A stretch of DNA of 64,000 nt from an uncultured Muribaculaceae bacterium (GCA_910579995.1 CAJTWH010000014.1:17432-81431), one strand, 5' to 3'; counted from the first letter of the stretch, positions 17,719 through 26,427 are shown. Notes: generated by a model not told the origin, from the letters alone. Program-made: numbers and translations.

Positions 17719-18699
17719 TTAGAGATCCCAGATGAGGTACATCGCACCCCAAGTGAAACCGGCGCCGAAAGCGGTGAGCACGAGGCGGTCACCCTTCTTG
17801 AGCTTGTTTTTGTATTCGTCAAGACACAGAGGTATCGAGGCTGCCGATGTATTTCCGGTGTGCTCGATGTTGACAAGTACTTTCTCCATGGGCATTTTTG
17901 CGCGCTGGGCAACGGCCTCGATAATGCGCAGGTTGGCCTGATGGGGGATGAGGTAGTCAACGTCGTCGACGGTGAGGTTGTTGCGTGCCATGATGTCGAG
18001 CGACGATTCGAGCATGTCGGTGACGGCATGTTTGTAGACGGCGCGTCCGTCTTGGAAGAGGAAGTTCTCGCCGGCGTCTACGGTGGCGTGTGTGGTGGGC
18101 TTGGCCGAGCCGCCGGCTACCATGAGGAGGTGGTCGTGGCCTACGCCGTCAACGTGGAATACTGCGTCGATGACACCGGTGTTTTCTTCAGTGGGCTCTA
18201 CGAGCACGGCAGCTGCGCCGTCGCCGAAGAGAGCGCATGTAGAGCGGTCTTCATAATTTACCATCGACGACATCTTCTCGGCTGCCACAACGATGACTTT
18301 GCGATAGAGACCTGAGCAGATATATGCACGGGCTTCCTGCATGGCTACTATAAATCCGGCGCAGGCGGCCTCCATGTCGTAGGAGTATGCTTTCTTGAGG
18401 CCGGCGCCATAGCATATCATAGAGCCGGTGGATGGGAAGCGGTGGTCGGGGTTTGATGTGGCGCAGATGAGCAGTTCAACCTCGTCGGGGTTGGTGCCGG
18501 TGTCGGCAAGAAGCTTTTCAACGGCTTTCACACCCATATACGAAGAGCCTTTGTCGGGGTCGCGGAGGATGTGACGCTGTTTGATGCCGACACGTGTGGT
18601 AATCCACTCATCGTTGGTGTCGACCATCTTGGAGAGCATTTCGTTGTCGAGGATATCCTCAGGAACATACGAAGCTATACCTGATATGCGGGCGTTCAT
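17719..18699 (-). CDS. fabH: 3-oxoacyl-ACP synthase III (FabH)
   Basis: A 326-residue beta-ketoacyl-ACP synthase III, which condenses acetyl-CoA or a branched acyl-CoA with malonyl-ACP to start fatty acid synthesis. The catalytic Cys113 lies in MEAACAGFIVAM, and the His and Asn of the triad lie in HQANLR and EHTGNTSAAS. Length is normal. It is separated from rpmF upstream by a 254-nt spacer full of hairpins (18742-18946), unusual inside a compact operon. Confidence 0.96.
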   Translation of the reverse strand: MNARISGIASYVPEDILDNEMLSKMVDTNDEWITTRVGIKQRHILRDPDKGSSYMGVKAVEKLLADTGTNPDEVELLICATSNPDHRFPSTGSMICYGAGLKKAYSYDMEAACAGFIVAMQEARAYICSGLYRKVIVVAAEKMSSMVNYEDRSTCALFGDGAAAVLVEPTEENTGVIDAVFHVDGVGHDHLLMVAGGSAKPTTHATVDAGENFLFQDGRAVYKHAVTDMLESSLDIMARNNLTVDDVDYLIPHQANLRIIEAVAQRAKMPMEKVLVNIEHTGNTSAASIPLCLDEYKNKLKKGDRLVLTAFGAGFTWGAMYLIWDL

Positions 18700-18741
18700 T
18701 ATGTCTGATGTTTTATGCCGCCCATAGCAGCGGCGATGAAA

Positions 18742-18946
18742 CGGTGCCGGGCGGGCACCGCGGGTGTTTTGTTGTCTCCGGATGTAATCTCCGGACTACC
18801 TTAGAAAATTTCTGCCGTGGGTATAGTTACGCCAAAAACGTCCTCTCGCCGGCGACGGCTACCTCTGAAGAGGTGCCGCCGGCGCAAGGACGGAACTTTG
18901 TCAACTGCCCGTGGCAGAGATTGAAGAGCGTTCCGTCGCGACGGAA
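18742..18946. repeat. Array of hairpins in the rpmF-fabH spacer
   Basis: Several palindromes lie in 205 nt: CGGTGCC/GGCACCG (18742-18760); two TCCGGA sites (18777, 18790); a two-part stem GCCGGC...ACCTCT-GA-AGAGGT...GCCGGC (18848-18883); CTGCC/GGCAG (18905-18917); and the perfect palindrome TTCCGTCGCGACGGAA (18931-18946). GACGGAAC at 18889 can pair with GTTCCGTC at 18930, competing with the last palindrome. No U-runs are present. Confidence 0.7.
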
Positions 18947-18953
18947 ACAACTC

Positions 18954-19139
18954 TCAGACGGCCTCGTCTTTGACGATGGCCTGCTTGCCGCGATAGTAGC
19001 CACATTCGCCGCATACGGTGTGGTAGATGTGCCAAGCACCGCAGTTGGGGCAAAGTGCAAGGGTGGGGGCTACTGCTTTGTCGTGTGTGCGACGTTTAGC
19101 GGTGCGGGTCTTCGATTGCTTGCGTTTAGGATGTGCCAT
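18954..19139 (-). CDS. rpmF: 50S ribosomal protein L32
   Basis: A 61-residue L32 with the typical start MAHPKRKQSKTRTAKRR and a zinc-ribbon of the four-Cys form (CPNCGAWHIYHTVCGECGYY). It follows the yceD gene after 33 nt, the usual pairing in many bacteria. Confidence 0.96.
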   Translation of the reverse strand: MAHPKRKQSKTRTAKRRTHDKAVAPTLALCPNCGAWHIYHTVCGECGYYRGKQAIVKDEAV

Positions 19140-19172
19140 TGTTTTGGATATTGTATGGTTACTTTATTCTAT

Positions 19173-19757
19173 TTATTCGTCGTTGCCTGAAAGCTTGCGG
19201 AGGGCGTCCCAGCGGGGATCGGAGGGGGCGTCGTCGCTGCTGTCGGCAAGCGTGTCGATTTCGTCGATAAGGTCGTTTTCGAGGTCGGCGTCTTCATCTC
19301 CTGCGGTGGCGCGGTGCTTCTTGAGCAAGGCGCTCATCTGGCGGTTGCACTTGCCCATGGGGTGGACGTGCTTGATGGGGATGGCCAGTTCTACGGTGTC
19401 GTAGAGCATGTAGGCTACATTGAGGCTGGCGTCGCTCTGGGGAATCTCGAGCACTTCGTCGCTGTCGTCGTTGTAGTCGTCGCCATATTTCACCACGATG
19501 TGATAGCTCGTATCGATGGGAAAGTGGAGGTCGTCGAGGCAGCGGTCGCATTTGAGCACTACCTCTCCGTCGATCTTGAAGTCAAGGTCGTAGAAATCAC
19601 CGTTGTATTTTACCGCGAGCTTCACCTGCAGGTCGGCGTCGTGGACGTCGCTGCTTTCCATGTTGGCGAAGAACTGCTTGTCGAGATGATACTCGAATTC
19701 ATGAGTACCTACCCCGAGGCTCTTCAGCGGCAATTTGAATGTTGAAAACTTTCCCAT
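19173..19757 (-). CDS. YceD/DUF177 family protein
   Basis: A 194-residue DUF177 (YceD) protein. The family is linked to 23S rRNA accumulation and is usually encoded beside rpmF, as here. The family Cys pair is seen in LKCDRCLDDL, with a later Cys in GKCNRQMSAL. The acidic C-terminus (ADSSDDAPSDPRWDALRKL) is usual. It is the first gene of the operon, with a promoter at 19784-19813. Confidence 0.9.
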   Translation of the reverse strand: MGKFSTFKLPLKSLGVGTHEFEYHLDKQFFANMESSDVHDADLQVKLAVKYNGDFYDLDFKIDGEVVLKCDRCLDDLHFPIDTSYHIVVKYGDDYNDDSDEVLEIPQSDASLNVAYMLYDTVELAIPIKHVHPMGKCNRQMSALLKKHRATAGDEDADLENDLIDEIDTLADSSDDAPSDPRWDALRKLSGNDE

Positions 19758-19783
19758 TGTTCTATGGTGTCGAAAAAACTTTG

Positions 19784-19813
19784 CAAAGTTATGATTTTTC
19801 TCCCAACTTTCAA
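19784..19813 (-). promoter_or_regulatory. Promoter of the yceD-rpmF-fabH-era-der operon
   Basis: Minus-strand TTG (19813-19811), 19 nt, TAACTTTG (19791-19784), about 27 nt ahead of the yceD start codon. Confidence 0.68.
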
Positions 19814-19907
19814 AATATTAATGACAAATAATTTATAATCTACTTGCTATTAACGTTTGCTTGTCGGCTTTTTTGCCTTATTTTACTCAACTTTCGCATA
19901 GGCCATA

Positions 19908-20000
19908 AAGGTTGAAAAAAGGCGATTGCCTGTGGCAGGCAAGAGAATATCTTTCAAATATTACTCAATTACAGGACTATAATCTTGCCTTTTTTACCTT
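19908..20000 (+). repeat. MITE-like intergenic element, copy C
   Basis: About 93 bp between yceD and the radical SAM gene, with imperfect inverted ends AAGGTTGAAAAAAGGC and CTTGCCTTTTTTACCTT. It aligns with copies A and B, sharing the inner CAATTACAGGACTATAATC-like stretch. It continues into the hairpin at 20019-20046. Confidence 0.75.
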
Positions 20001-20018
20001 TATTTCCTTTTTTGCCTT

Positions 20019-20046
20019 ACTGAAGTGTAGCTTGCGAAACTTCAGT
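20019..20046 (-). repeat. Hairpin overlapping the radical SAM stop codon
   Basis: ACTGAAGT (20019-20026) pairs with ACTTCAGT (20039-20046) over the loop GTAGCTTGCGAA. Compared with the hairpin at 9372-9399, one base pair is inverted (A-T to T-A) with pairing kept. The last base is the first base of the stop codon complement. Confidence 0.7.
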
Positions 20047-21068
20047 TATTTTACTTTGTAGTTGAGCTTTTTGGTGGAGTGGCGGGAGTCGTGGCTGCCT
20101 GCCGGCTTTATCAAGGCGCGGAGCATTGATGTGAGCGTACGGCTGCGCCGGTGATAGCCGGAGAAGGTGTCGGAGAGCCATTCGAAGCCCGCTTTGTTGG
20201 TGCCGCCGGGGCGGAGGTAATAGTAGGTGAGCTGCTCGATAAGGGTGATGTAGGGGTCGTCGTCGCCGGCAACTTCCTCGAGATTGTCGGCGTCGGGGCA
20301 GATACACGTTATGCCTTCGCGTCGGCAGCGCTCTATGATCGGGGCGATGATGTCGGCGTAATGCTCTTTTATCACGGTGAGGTCGAAGTCGCTCCATGCG
20401 CTCTCGCCGAGCCGCTGCACCGGACGCAGCTGCAATACGTCGATTTGCAGGCCGTCGAGCACCGTCCACAGCTCTGCGAGGGCGAGGGTGTTGATGGAGT
20501 TCATCACGTAGTTGATACGGATCTTCAGCCCGGGATAGTTCGCTTTGACTCGCTTGAGGGTCCGGATGAGGGCGAGGAACTTGTCGAACGAGGCGCCGGT
20601 CATAAGAGTCTCATACGACTCGCGGTCGAGACCGTGTACCGACAGTGTGACCTCATTGAGTCCCGCCTCGGCAAGCTGCCGCAGGCTGTCTTCGGTGAGA
20701 AGCTGGCCGTTGGTGGTGATGGAGATATAGGGTATGCCGGCTTTGCGGGCGAGCCCTACGATGTAGGGCAGATTCTTGTAGAGGGTAGGCTCGGTGGCAC
20801 AGCCTATCTGCAGCTTGATGGCATGAGGCATAAGCTCGCGGGCTATATATGTGAGCTCTTCGTCGGTCATGCGGCCCCCGAGGGTCTCCTTGGCCTTGTC
20901 GGGGTCGGAGAGATAACACATGCGGCAGCGCAGGTTGCACGCCAACACAGGGTCAAGGAAAAGCCCGATATAACGGCGCCTCAACACATGGAAGCCCAAG
21001 ATACCGAGTAGCTTGACGCGCTTGCTCCTGATGGCGGTGAAATAATGTATCAGCTTATAGATATTCAT
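20046..21068 (-). CDS. Radical SAM protein of unknown specificity
   Basis: A 340-residue radical SAM enzyme. The cluster motif CX3CX2C is CNLRCRMC (Cys44, Cys48, Cys51) within FLDPVLACNLRCRMCYLS, which resembles MoaA/SPASM-type enzymes. ISITTNGQLL and NEVTLSVHGLD fit the rest of the radical SAM barrel. The C-terminal third has only two further cysteines (ITCICPDAD), so a full SPASM domain with auxiliary clusters is not evident. No precursor peptide or partner gene is seen beside it. The substrate cannot be assigned. Confidence 0.82.
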   Translation of the reverse strand: MNIYKLIHYFTAIRSKRVKLLGILGFHVLRRRYIGLFLDPVLACNLRCRMCYLSDPDKAKETLGGRMTDEELTYIARELMPHAIKLQIGCATEPTLYKNLPYIVGLARKAGIPYISITTNGQLLTEDSLRQLAEAGLNEVTLSVHGLDRESYETLMTGASFDKFLALIRTLKRVKANYPGLKIRINYVMNSINTLALAELWTVLDGLQIDVLQLRPVQRLGESAWSDFDLTVIKEHYADIIAPIIERCRREGITCICPDADNLEEVAGDDDPYITLIEQLTYYYLRPGGTNKAGFEWLSDTFSGYHRRSRTLTSMLRALIKPAGSHDSRHSTKKLNYKVK

Positions 21069-21089
21069 CCCGCGAAGTTACGAATAATA

Positions 21090-21276
21090 AATGAGAAAAA
21101 GAGAATCTTTGCCCGCTGCTGTCGCGCAGAGAGGTGGCGGTGCGGGTGTAGGTGCTGTAGTCGAACAGCGGGGTGCGTGTGGCCGAGCGGAGCATATTGT
21201 TGTAGTCCCACTCGTAGCTTATGCCCTTGTTGCTGTCAACCAGCATATTGCCGTTGTCAATCTCATATAAGTCCAT
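21090..21276 (-). pseudogene. Remnant of an Rhs/YD-repeat protein
   Basis: A 60-70 residue open stretch. The segment DNGNMLVDSNKGISYEWDYN followed by NMLRSATRTPLFDYS aligns with DANGNTTYDANRDVRYRWDS followed by NNMLSTAAFDQGVVEFTHS in the large Rhs protein at 30651-36743. Homology is lost after about 55 residues. It has no plausible start of its own and lies between the radical SAM gene and two small membrane-associated genes, like the partners of the intact Rhs locus. Confidence 0.7.
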
Positions 21277-21658
21277 TGTTTCGTGCGCAAACTAAAAACA
21301 TTACACCAATGAATGAAAAACCTCCGATAGCCATAAAAATAATAGGTACAAACCGATACTTTTTCTTGTATCTGCTCTTGTCTAAAACTAATTTAAGATA
21401 TTTCTTTTTGTATATCAGCGATATATAAATGTATATACCGAAGAGCAATGCTATAGAGTATGAAAAACTCATAGCTATGTATGATGGTAATCTTAAGTGA
21501 AAGATAAAAAAAGAAATAAAAGAGAATAGCGTAAGAGAATAAAATACAATTCCCAAAGATATGCAAATCCATGACATAAAGACAGCAATATCTTCATTCC
21601 CGACCTTTACTTGATGATGGTAGTTGTAATAAAATAGAAATTCGAAAAATCGTTTCAT
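21263..21658 (-). CDS. Small integral membrane protein, unknown
   Basis: A 131-residue protein with four hydrophobic segments (near residues 26-50, 57-80 with a Leu/Ile/Tyr-rich run, and two towards the C-terminus ending MFLVCARNNGLI). I do not recognise a family. The region is clearly more AT-rich than its neighbours. It follows a lipoprotein gene after 34 nt and overlaps the Rhs remnant by 14 nt, so it may be a leftover partner or immunity gene of an Rhs system. Confidence 0.6.
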   Translation of the reverse strand: MKRFFEFLFYYNYHHQVKVGNEDIAVFMSWICISLGIVFYSLTLFSFISFFIFHLRLPSYIAMSFSYSIALLFGIYIYISLIYKKKYLKLVLDKSRYKKKYRFVPIIFMAIGGFSFIGVMFLVCARNNGLI

Positions 21659-21692
21659 GATTTCAAAGATTATCCTGACTCAATTCTTTTCC

Positions 21693-22190
21693 TCAGTCAA
21701 AAAACTTGGTGAAATCACGTTCTTTCACTGTTGATGTGTCATTTGGAAGATAGTAAAGACCTCTAAGGTTTCTTGTAAAATAACAATCTAAAGTTTCCTC
21801 GTCAGAACCGAATTCAATTTTCGTGCCGTCATCAAGTTTTAAAGTCCAATGAACTTCAAACACAAACAGATTGACGCCATTCCACAGTGGTGCGTAGTTA
21901 TAATAATGGTCAAGATTGAGACAATATGAATTTCCGGTCTTTATTTTATCATACAATTTTAAAGAGTCTGTGTTGTCGGGCTCGCGAGTCACTATACGGA
22001 AGAACATGTCATCTCGTTTTGCAAAGATAAAGTAATATTTTCCATCCTTTTTTATTTTACTTATTTTGTATATTTTTTCCTCGTTGCAGTTTTCACATGA
22101 AATACATCTATGAATATTGCATGAGGAGGTGAAAACCGCCACCCCGGCGAGCAGGGCGACAAGCAGCAAAGTGAAGCGCAAGAATCTCAT
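21693..22190 (-). CDS. Putative lipoprotein, unknown
   Basis: A 165-residue protein with a lipoprotein signal (LLLVALLAGVAVFTSSCN; Cys near residue 24) followed by a Cys-rich stretch CNIHRCISCENCNEEK. The mature part is mostly beta-prone with WTLKLDDGTKIEFGSDEETL. The region is AT-rich. A good promoter lies at 22219-22248, and a small membrane-protein gene follows. An immunity or accessory role in an Rhs cassette is a guess from context. Confidence 0.62.
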   Translation of the reverse strand: MRFLRFTLLLVALLAGVAVFTSSCNIHRCISCENCNEEKIYKISKIKKDGKYYFIFAKRDDMFFRIVTREPDNTDSLKLYDKIKTGNSYCLNLDHYYNYAPLWNGVNLFVFEVHWTLKLDDGTKIEFGSDEETLDCYFTRNLRGLYYLPNDTSTVKERDFTKFFD

Positions 22191-22218
22191 GACACGGTAT
22201 TATGACAGGTTTCACCGG

Positions 22219-22248
22219 CAAATATAATGAAATTTCCTTTAATTACAA
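22219..22248 (-). promoter_or_regulatory. Promoter of the 22-kb lipoprotein gene
   Basis: Minus-strand TTG (22248-22246), 19 nt, TATATTTG (22226-22219), about 29 nt ahead of the start codon. Confidence 0.63.
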
Positions 22249-22273
22249 GACTTTACGCTTTTATTTGCAAAAT

Positions 22274-22305
22274 AACGGCTGACTGCCGCTTGGCAATCAG
22301 CCGTT
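22274..22305 (-). terminator. Terminator of the 950-residue barrel gene
   Basis: AACGGCTGA pairs with TCAGCCGTT and the stem continues through a G-T wobble and TGCC/GGCA to a 4-nt loop, 14 bp in all. TTATTTT follows on the minus strand. It lies 10 nt after the stop codon. Confidence 0.8.
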
Positions 22306-22314
22306 AAGTTTATG

Positions 22315-25167
22315 TCAGAATGGACGTCCGCCGGGGCCTCCACCGCGTGGTCCGCCGCCTCGCGGTCCGCCGTCGCGAGGACCGCGGCCTCCGTCGGGGC
22401 CTTCTTCAAGTCCTTCGGGGCGCGAGGCGCCTTTGCCGAAGGTGTTGAAGCGATAGGCGAATGTCACCATCACGTAGCGTGTGAGCGAGTTGTAGCGGCT
22501 GTCGCTGATGTAGTTGGCTGTTACGCTGCGCTGGATGTTGCTGCGCTGGCCGAGGATGTCGTAGGCCTTAAGTGTTACGGTTGCTGCTTTGCCGCGCAGG
22601 AATTGATATGAAATGTTGGCATTCCACATCCAAGTCTTTGTGTCGAATCCTTGCGAGTAGCCGCTGGTGGCGGAGTAGTTGAGGTCGGTGCCTAAGGTCA
22701 CGCCGAATGGGAGGGTGTAGGAGCCGTAGAATGAGCCGCCATAGCTGTGGACAGTGCGGTTGCTCTGCTGCGCGAAGGAGTTGTGTGTGGTCTGAATGCT
22801 GTATGATGGGCGTATCTCGAGTTCGAGGTTGTCGGGACGCCATGCGAGGCCGAAGCTCTCGCGGGCTGAGAATGTGCCCGAGCTGTTGCGCTGGCCGTTG
22901 TTGAAGCCTTCGGTGTTGCTGAACGAGAGCATTACATGGTTGTTGAATGTGAATGCTTTGTTGCGGAAGGGGAAGGATATCATGTTCATGCCGCGGATGT
23001 TCCAGACGCCGTTGACGTTGGTGTAGGTGGTTGTCTGTCCGCCGGTGGTGGGGTCGTAGGTTGTCTTGGATACGATGGAGTTCTGCTGCATGCTGGCGTC
23101 GAGCATGAGCATTATGGCGCGCTGAGCCTCGCTGTTGAAGTTCTGGTAGCGCAGGTTGGCGTTGTGCGAGAATGTGGGCTTGAGGTCGGGGTTACCGATG
23201 ACGATCTTCAAGGGGTCAGACATATCGGCTACGGGCTGCAATTGTGCCAGCGAGGGCTGTGAAGAGCGGCCGTTGTAGTTGATCTGCAGGCTGCGTGTCT
23301 TGTTGAATTTGTAGCGGTAGCGCAGGAAGGGGGCGAAGTTGAGCACGTCGCGTCGCGGAATGTCTTTGTCGTGGTTGATGAGGTTGATTGATTTCGACAT
23401 CTGGGGCACCAGCGACAAGCCTACATTGAGGTTGGCCTGCTTGCTTACATGTCGGTAGCCGAGGCGGATATCCTGATTCATGTAGTCGTTGCGGAAGCTG
23501 TTTGAGAGCTCGGGGTTGAAGATGAGTTCTTCGGCGATAATGGGGTCGCTCTCCCATCCGTCGGGGAAGGTGACGGGATGGTCGTAGGTCATCTTGTCGG
23601 CGTTGTTCCACTGATATGTAAAGCGGTATGCGAGGGTGAGGTAGTTGCCTTTGGAGGGGTCGCCGAGGGGCTCGGTCCAAGTGAGGCGGCCGCCTACGCT
23701 GTTGCTCCAAGTGTGGTTGTCGGCAAACTGGTCGTAGAGGTCTACGGAGTCGTTGAGGAGGTAGAATTTGTTGAAGGAGTATGTGTTGGCGTTCTCGCGT
23801 ACATTGCTCAGTCGGTATTGGGCCCATACAGAGAAGGAGCGTCCTTTGCGGCTGCGGAAGTTGTGGTTATAGGTCAACTGGCCGCCGAATTCGAAAGAAT
23901 GACCGTCGCTGGTGCTCTGGTTGAGGCTTCGGGTTACCATCTGCCCCAATGCGCGGCCGCCGGCGTAGGTAGATGAGGAGTCGGTCTTCCACGAGTCGTT
24001 ATAGTTGAGCGAGATGTTGGGCCGGAACTCGAAAGTGTTGAAGCTGTCGGGTTTCCACTGTATGCGGAAGTCGGCGCGCAGGTTGTGACCGCGGTCTTTG
24101 GAGTGTGAGTCGCTGCGCTGAGTCGAAGTGGAGTCGGTGAACAGGTATTGGCGCTCCTGCGAGGTGATGGTGTTTCGGTCGTTGTGGCTGTAGAGCACGT
24201 CGCCTCCGGCACGGAATATCTCGCCGTTGCCGATGTTGAAGTTGAGGCCGAAAGCCTGCGAGGTGTTGATACCGTTGTCGCCACCGAATCGGCGGAAACG
24301 TCCTGAGGCGCCGTCGCGTACGCGGTTTTCGTTGATATTGTTTGCACCGCCGAGTATGGTGAGCTGATTGCCTTCGCCCCAGAAGCGGCTGACGGTGAAC
24401 AGGCCGTTGTAGCGGTTGTCGGTGCCATATCCGGCCTCGACATTGCCAAACCAGCCGTTCTCCATGCCTTTCTTGACGGTGAGGTTGATGACGGTCTCGT
24501 CTTCGCCGTCGTCAACACCGGTCATGCGTGCAAGGTCGCTCTTGCGGTCTACCACCTGCAGCTTGTCGATCATGTCGACGGGGAGGTTTTTCGACGCTAC
24601 GGTGGGGTCGTCGCTGAAAAATTCTTTGCCGTTGACAAGAATCTTGCTGATTTCCTTACCGTTGATTGTGATTTTGCCCTCGCTGCTGACTTCGGCGCCG
24701 GGGAGGCGTTTCACGAGGTCTTCAACGACGGCATTTGGCTGAGTCTTATATGAGTCGGCGTTGAATTCTATGGTGTCTTCCATCACCTTGATGGGAGTCT
24801 TGATACCGGTGACGACAGCTTCTTTAAGCGCGATGGCACCCTCTTTGAGCACGAAAGTCTTCAGGGTGATGTCTTTGTCGGCAACGGTGATGTCGCGTGT
24901 CTGCGGCTCGAAACCGACGTAAGAGGCTTCTACGATATACTTACCTTTGTTGAGGCCGCTGATAGTGAAACGTCCGCTGTTGTTGGTAACGGCGGCTTTG
25001 ACAAGTGATGAATCGCGGGCGGCCAGCACGCGTACAGATGCTTGTGGGAGGCTTTCGCCGCTTACATCTGTCACACCCCCGAAAAGAGAGGCGGCCATCA
25101 CGGTCGCCTCACTCAGGAATGCAAAAACCATCAAAACAATAAAGTGTCTCAATTCTCTCATTTTCAT
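22315..25167 (-). CDS. Outer-membrane beta-barrel protein with carboxypeptidase-regulatory-like domain (TonB-receptor-like)
   Basis: A 950-residue outer-membrane protein. After a signal sequence comes a CarboxypepD_reg-like domain (residues 28-110, GVTDVSGESLPQASVRVLAA), then a plug-like part (EDTIEFNADSYKTQPNAVVE followed by DLVKRLPG), then a long beta-barrel region of the OMP_b-brl_3 type with many alternating aromatic strands. The C-terminus is a low-complexity tail of GPRGGG units ending GGRPF, not a typical terminal barrel strand. No TonB box is evident. No SusD partner is encoded, so a SusC role is not supported. The -7 box of its promoter nearly touches the start codon, so a later ATG (25161 or 25131) is possible. 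Confidence 0.85.
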   Translation of the reverse strand: MKMRELRHFIVLMVFAFLSEATVMAASLFGGVTDVSGESLPQASVRVLAARDSSLVKAAVTNNSGRFTISGLNKGKYIVEASYVGFEPQTRDITVADKDITLKTFVLKEGAIALKEAVVTGIKTPIKVMEDTIEFNADSYKTQPNAVVEDLVKRLPGAEVSSEGKITINGKEISKILVNGKEFFSDDPTVASKNLPVDMIDKLQVVDRKSDLARMTGVDDGEDETVINLTVKKGMENGWFGNVEAGYGTDNRYNGLFTVSRFWGEGNQLTILGGANNINENRVRDGASGRFRRFGGDNGINTSQAFGLNFNIGNGEIFRAGGDVLYSHNDRNTITSQERQYLFTDSTSTQRSDSHSKDRGHNLRADFRIQWKPDSFNTFEFRPNISLNYNDSWKTDSSSTYAGGRALGQMVTRSLNQSTSDGHSFEFGGQLTYNHNFRSRKGRSFSVWAQYRLSNVRENANTYSFNKFYLLNDSVDLYDQFADNHTWSNSVGGRLTWTEPLGDPSKGNYLTLAYRFTYQWNNADKMTYDHPVTFPDGWESDPIIAEELIFNPELSNSFRNDYMNQDIRLGYRHVSKQANLNVGLSLVPQMSKSINLINHDKDIPRRDVLNFAPFLRYRYKFNKTRSLQINYNGRSSQPSLAQLQPVADMSDPLKIVIGNPDLKPTFSHNANLRYQNFNSEAQRAIMLMLDASMQQNSIVSKTTYDPTTGGQTTTYTNVNGVWNIRGMNMISFPFRNKAFTFNNHVMLSFSNTEGFNNGQRNSSGTFSARESFGLAWRPDNLELEIRPSYSIQTTHNSFAQQSNRTVHSYGGSFYGSYTLPFGVTLGTDLNYSATSGYSQGFDTKTWMWNANISYQFLRGKAATVTLKAYDILGQRSNIQRSVTANYISDSRYNSLTRYVMVTFAYRFNTFGKGASRPEGLEEGPDGGRGPRDGGPRGGGPRGGGPGGRPF

Positions 25168-25171
25168 GTTG

Positions 25172-25202
25172 CAAAATTAATGCATATACATCAATGCTGC
25201 AA
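25172..25202 (-). promoter_or_regulatory. Promoter abutting the start codon of the barrel gene
   Basis: Minus-strand TTG (25202-25200), 20 nt, TAATTTTG (25179-25172). The annotated ATG begins at 25167, so transcription would start at or within a few bases of it. Confidence 0.5.
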
Positions 25203-25248
25203 GTGTCTTTCTACTTTAGCGGCTCAAATATCGAAAAAAGGCCATATT

Positions 25249-26427
25249 TTATCGATGAAGCTGCGAAAGGTCGGCTCCGGCGGGTGTCTGGAAAATCCGC
25301 AGGCCGAAGCGGCTTATCACGGCATATACGTGGTCGAAGATGTCGCTCTGGGCGTTTTCGTATTCCTGCCATACTGTGGATCGGGTGAAGAAGTAGAGCT
25401 GCAGGGGCAGGCCGGAAGGGGTGGGGTCGAGCTGGCGCACCATGTGGAGCAGGTCGGGGTTGACGAGCTCGTTTGTGGCGAGGTAGTGCTCGAGATAGTT
25501 GCGGAGCAGGCGCAGGTTGACAACGCGCGAGGCCGTGTCGATGTCGAGGCCTTCGAGCCAACCCTCGGCTTCGAGAGAGGCGAGTTCGTCGGCGGTGCAG
25601 AAGCGCACCGTGTTGGCGTCGATATATATGGCGCGGTCTACGCGGCGACCGCCCGATGTGCGCATGGGTTCGTAGTTCTTGAAAGATTCCGACACGAGCG
25701 AGTAGGGCGGCACTGTGGTGACGGTGTTGTCCCAGTTGCGCACTTTTACAGTCGTGAGCGACACATCGAGCACCTCGCCGTTGGCTCCGTGCTTGGGAGC
25801 TTCTATCCAGTCGCCGCGGTGGAGCATGTTGTTGGCGGTGAGCTGCACCGAGGCCACAAGGCCCATTATTGTGTCTTTGAACACCAACATCAAAATTGCG
25901 GCCGAGGCGCCGAGGGCCGTGATGATGGTCACGGGAGAGCGGCCTATCAATATGCTCACACCTATAATGACTCCCACGCCGATGATGATGAGCTTGAGCA
26001 TTTGGAAAATGCCCTTGATGGCGTAGAATTTATAGCGTGGTCTTGCGGCGAGGGCCGAGTATGTGTTGCCGATGAAGATGGTGACTATCCTTACGGCTGC
26101 CCAAACTATATAGAGCGATGTGACGGCCGATAGCCAATAGAATGACTTTGGGTCGCTGCCGAAGAATCCGGGCAGAGCCCAGCGCACCATTATTGCCGGG
26201 GCGAGCTGTGAGACGGCCTTGAGCAGACGCATGTTGAAAAGGTCGTCGTCCCAGTCGGTGGGGCTGTGGTATATTATGCGCTCTACGATTTCAAGGAGTT
26301 TCTTCACTACATAGTAGGCGGCAAAGGCGAGCACACCCGTCGCCACAAGGAGCAGGAGCCCGATGATGGTCGGCGCCCCGGCGCAGGTGATATGCTCAGC
26401 CAAGTATTCACGTATGGTTTCAAACAT
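25249..26427 (-). CDS. Mechanosensitive ion channel, MscS family (YbdG-like)
   Basis: A 392-residue channel protein. Four or five membrane segments occupy residues 20-185, the last forming the pore helix GRSPVTIITALGASAAILML. The MscS beta domain follows with KDTIMGLVASVQL, GDWIEAPKHGANGEVLDVSL and NWDNTVTTVPPYSLVSESFKN, the loop seen in YbdG/MscM-type members. It should open under membrane tension to release solutes. Length fits YbdG-like proteins. Confidence 0.88.
   Translation of the reverse strand: MFETIREYLAEHITCAGAPTIIGLLLLVATGVLAFAAYYVVKKLLEIVERIIYHSPTDWDDDLFNMRLLKAVSQLAPAIMVRWALPGFFGSDPKSFYWLSAVTSLYIVWAAVRIVTIFIGNTYSALAARPRYKFYAIKGIFQMLKLIIIGVGVIIGVSILIGRSPVTIITALGASAAILMLVFKDTIMGLVASVQLTANNMLHRGDWIEAPKHGANGEVLDVSLTTVKVRNWDNTVTTVPPYSLVSESFKNYEPMRTSGGRRVDRAIYIDANTVRFCTADELASLEAEGWLEGLDIDTASRVVNLRLLRNYLEHYLATNELVNPDLLHMVRQLDPTPSGLPLQLYFFTRSTVWQEYENAQSDIFDHVYAVISRFGLRIFQTPAGADLSQLHR

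Noticed and set aside
22315..25167. SusC-type receptor of a polysaccharide utilisation locus
   Set aside because: No SusD-like gene lies beside it, and the C-terminus is a low-complexity Gly/Pro/Arg tail.
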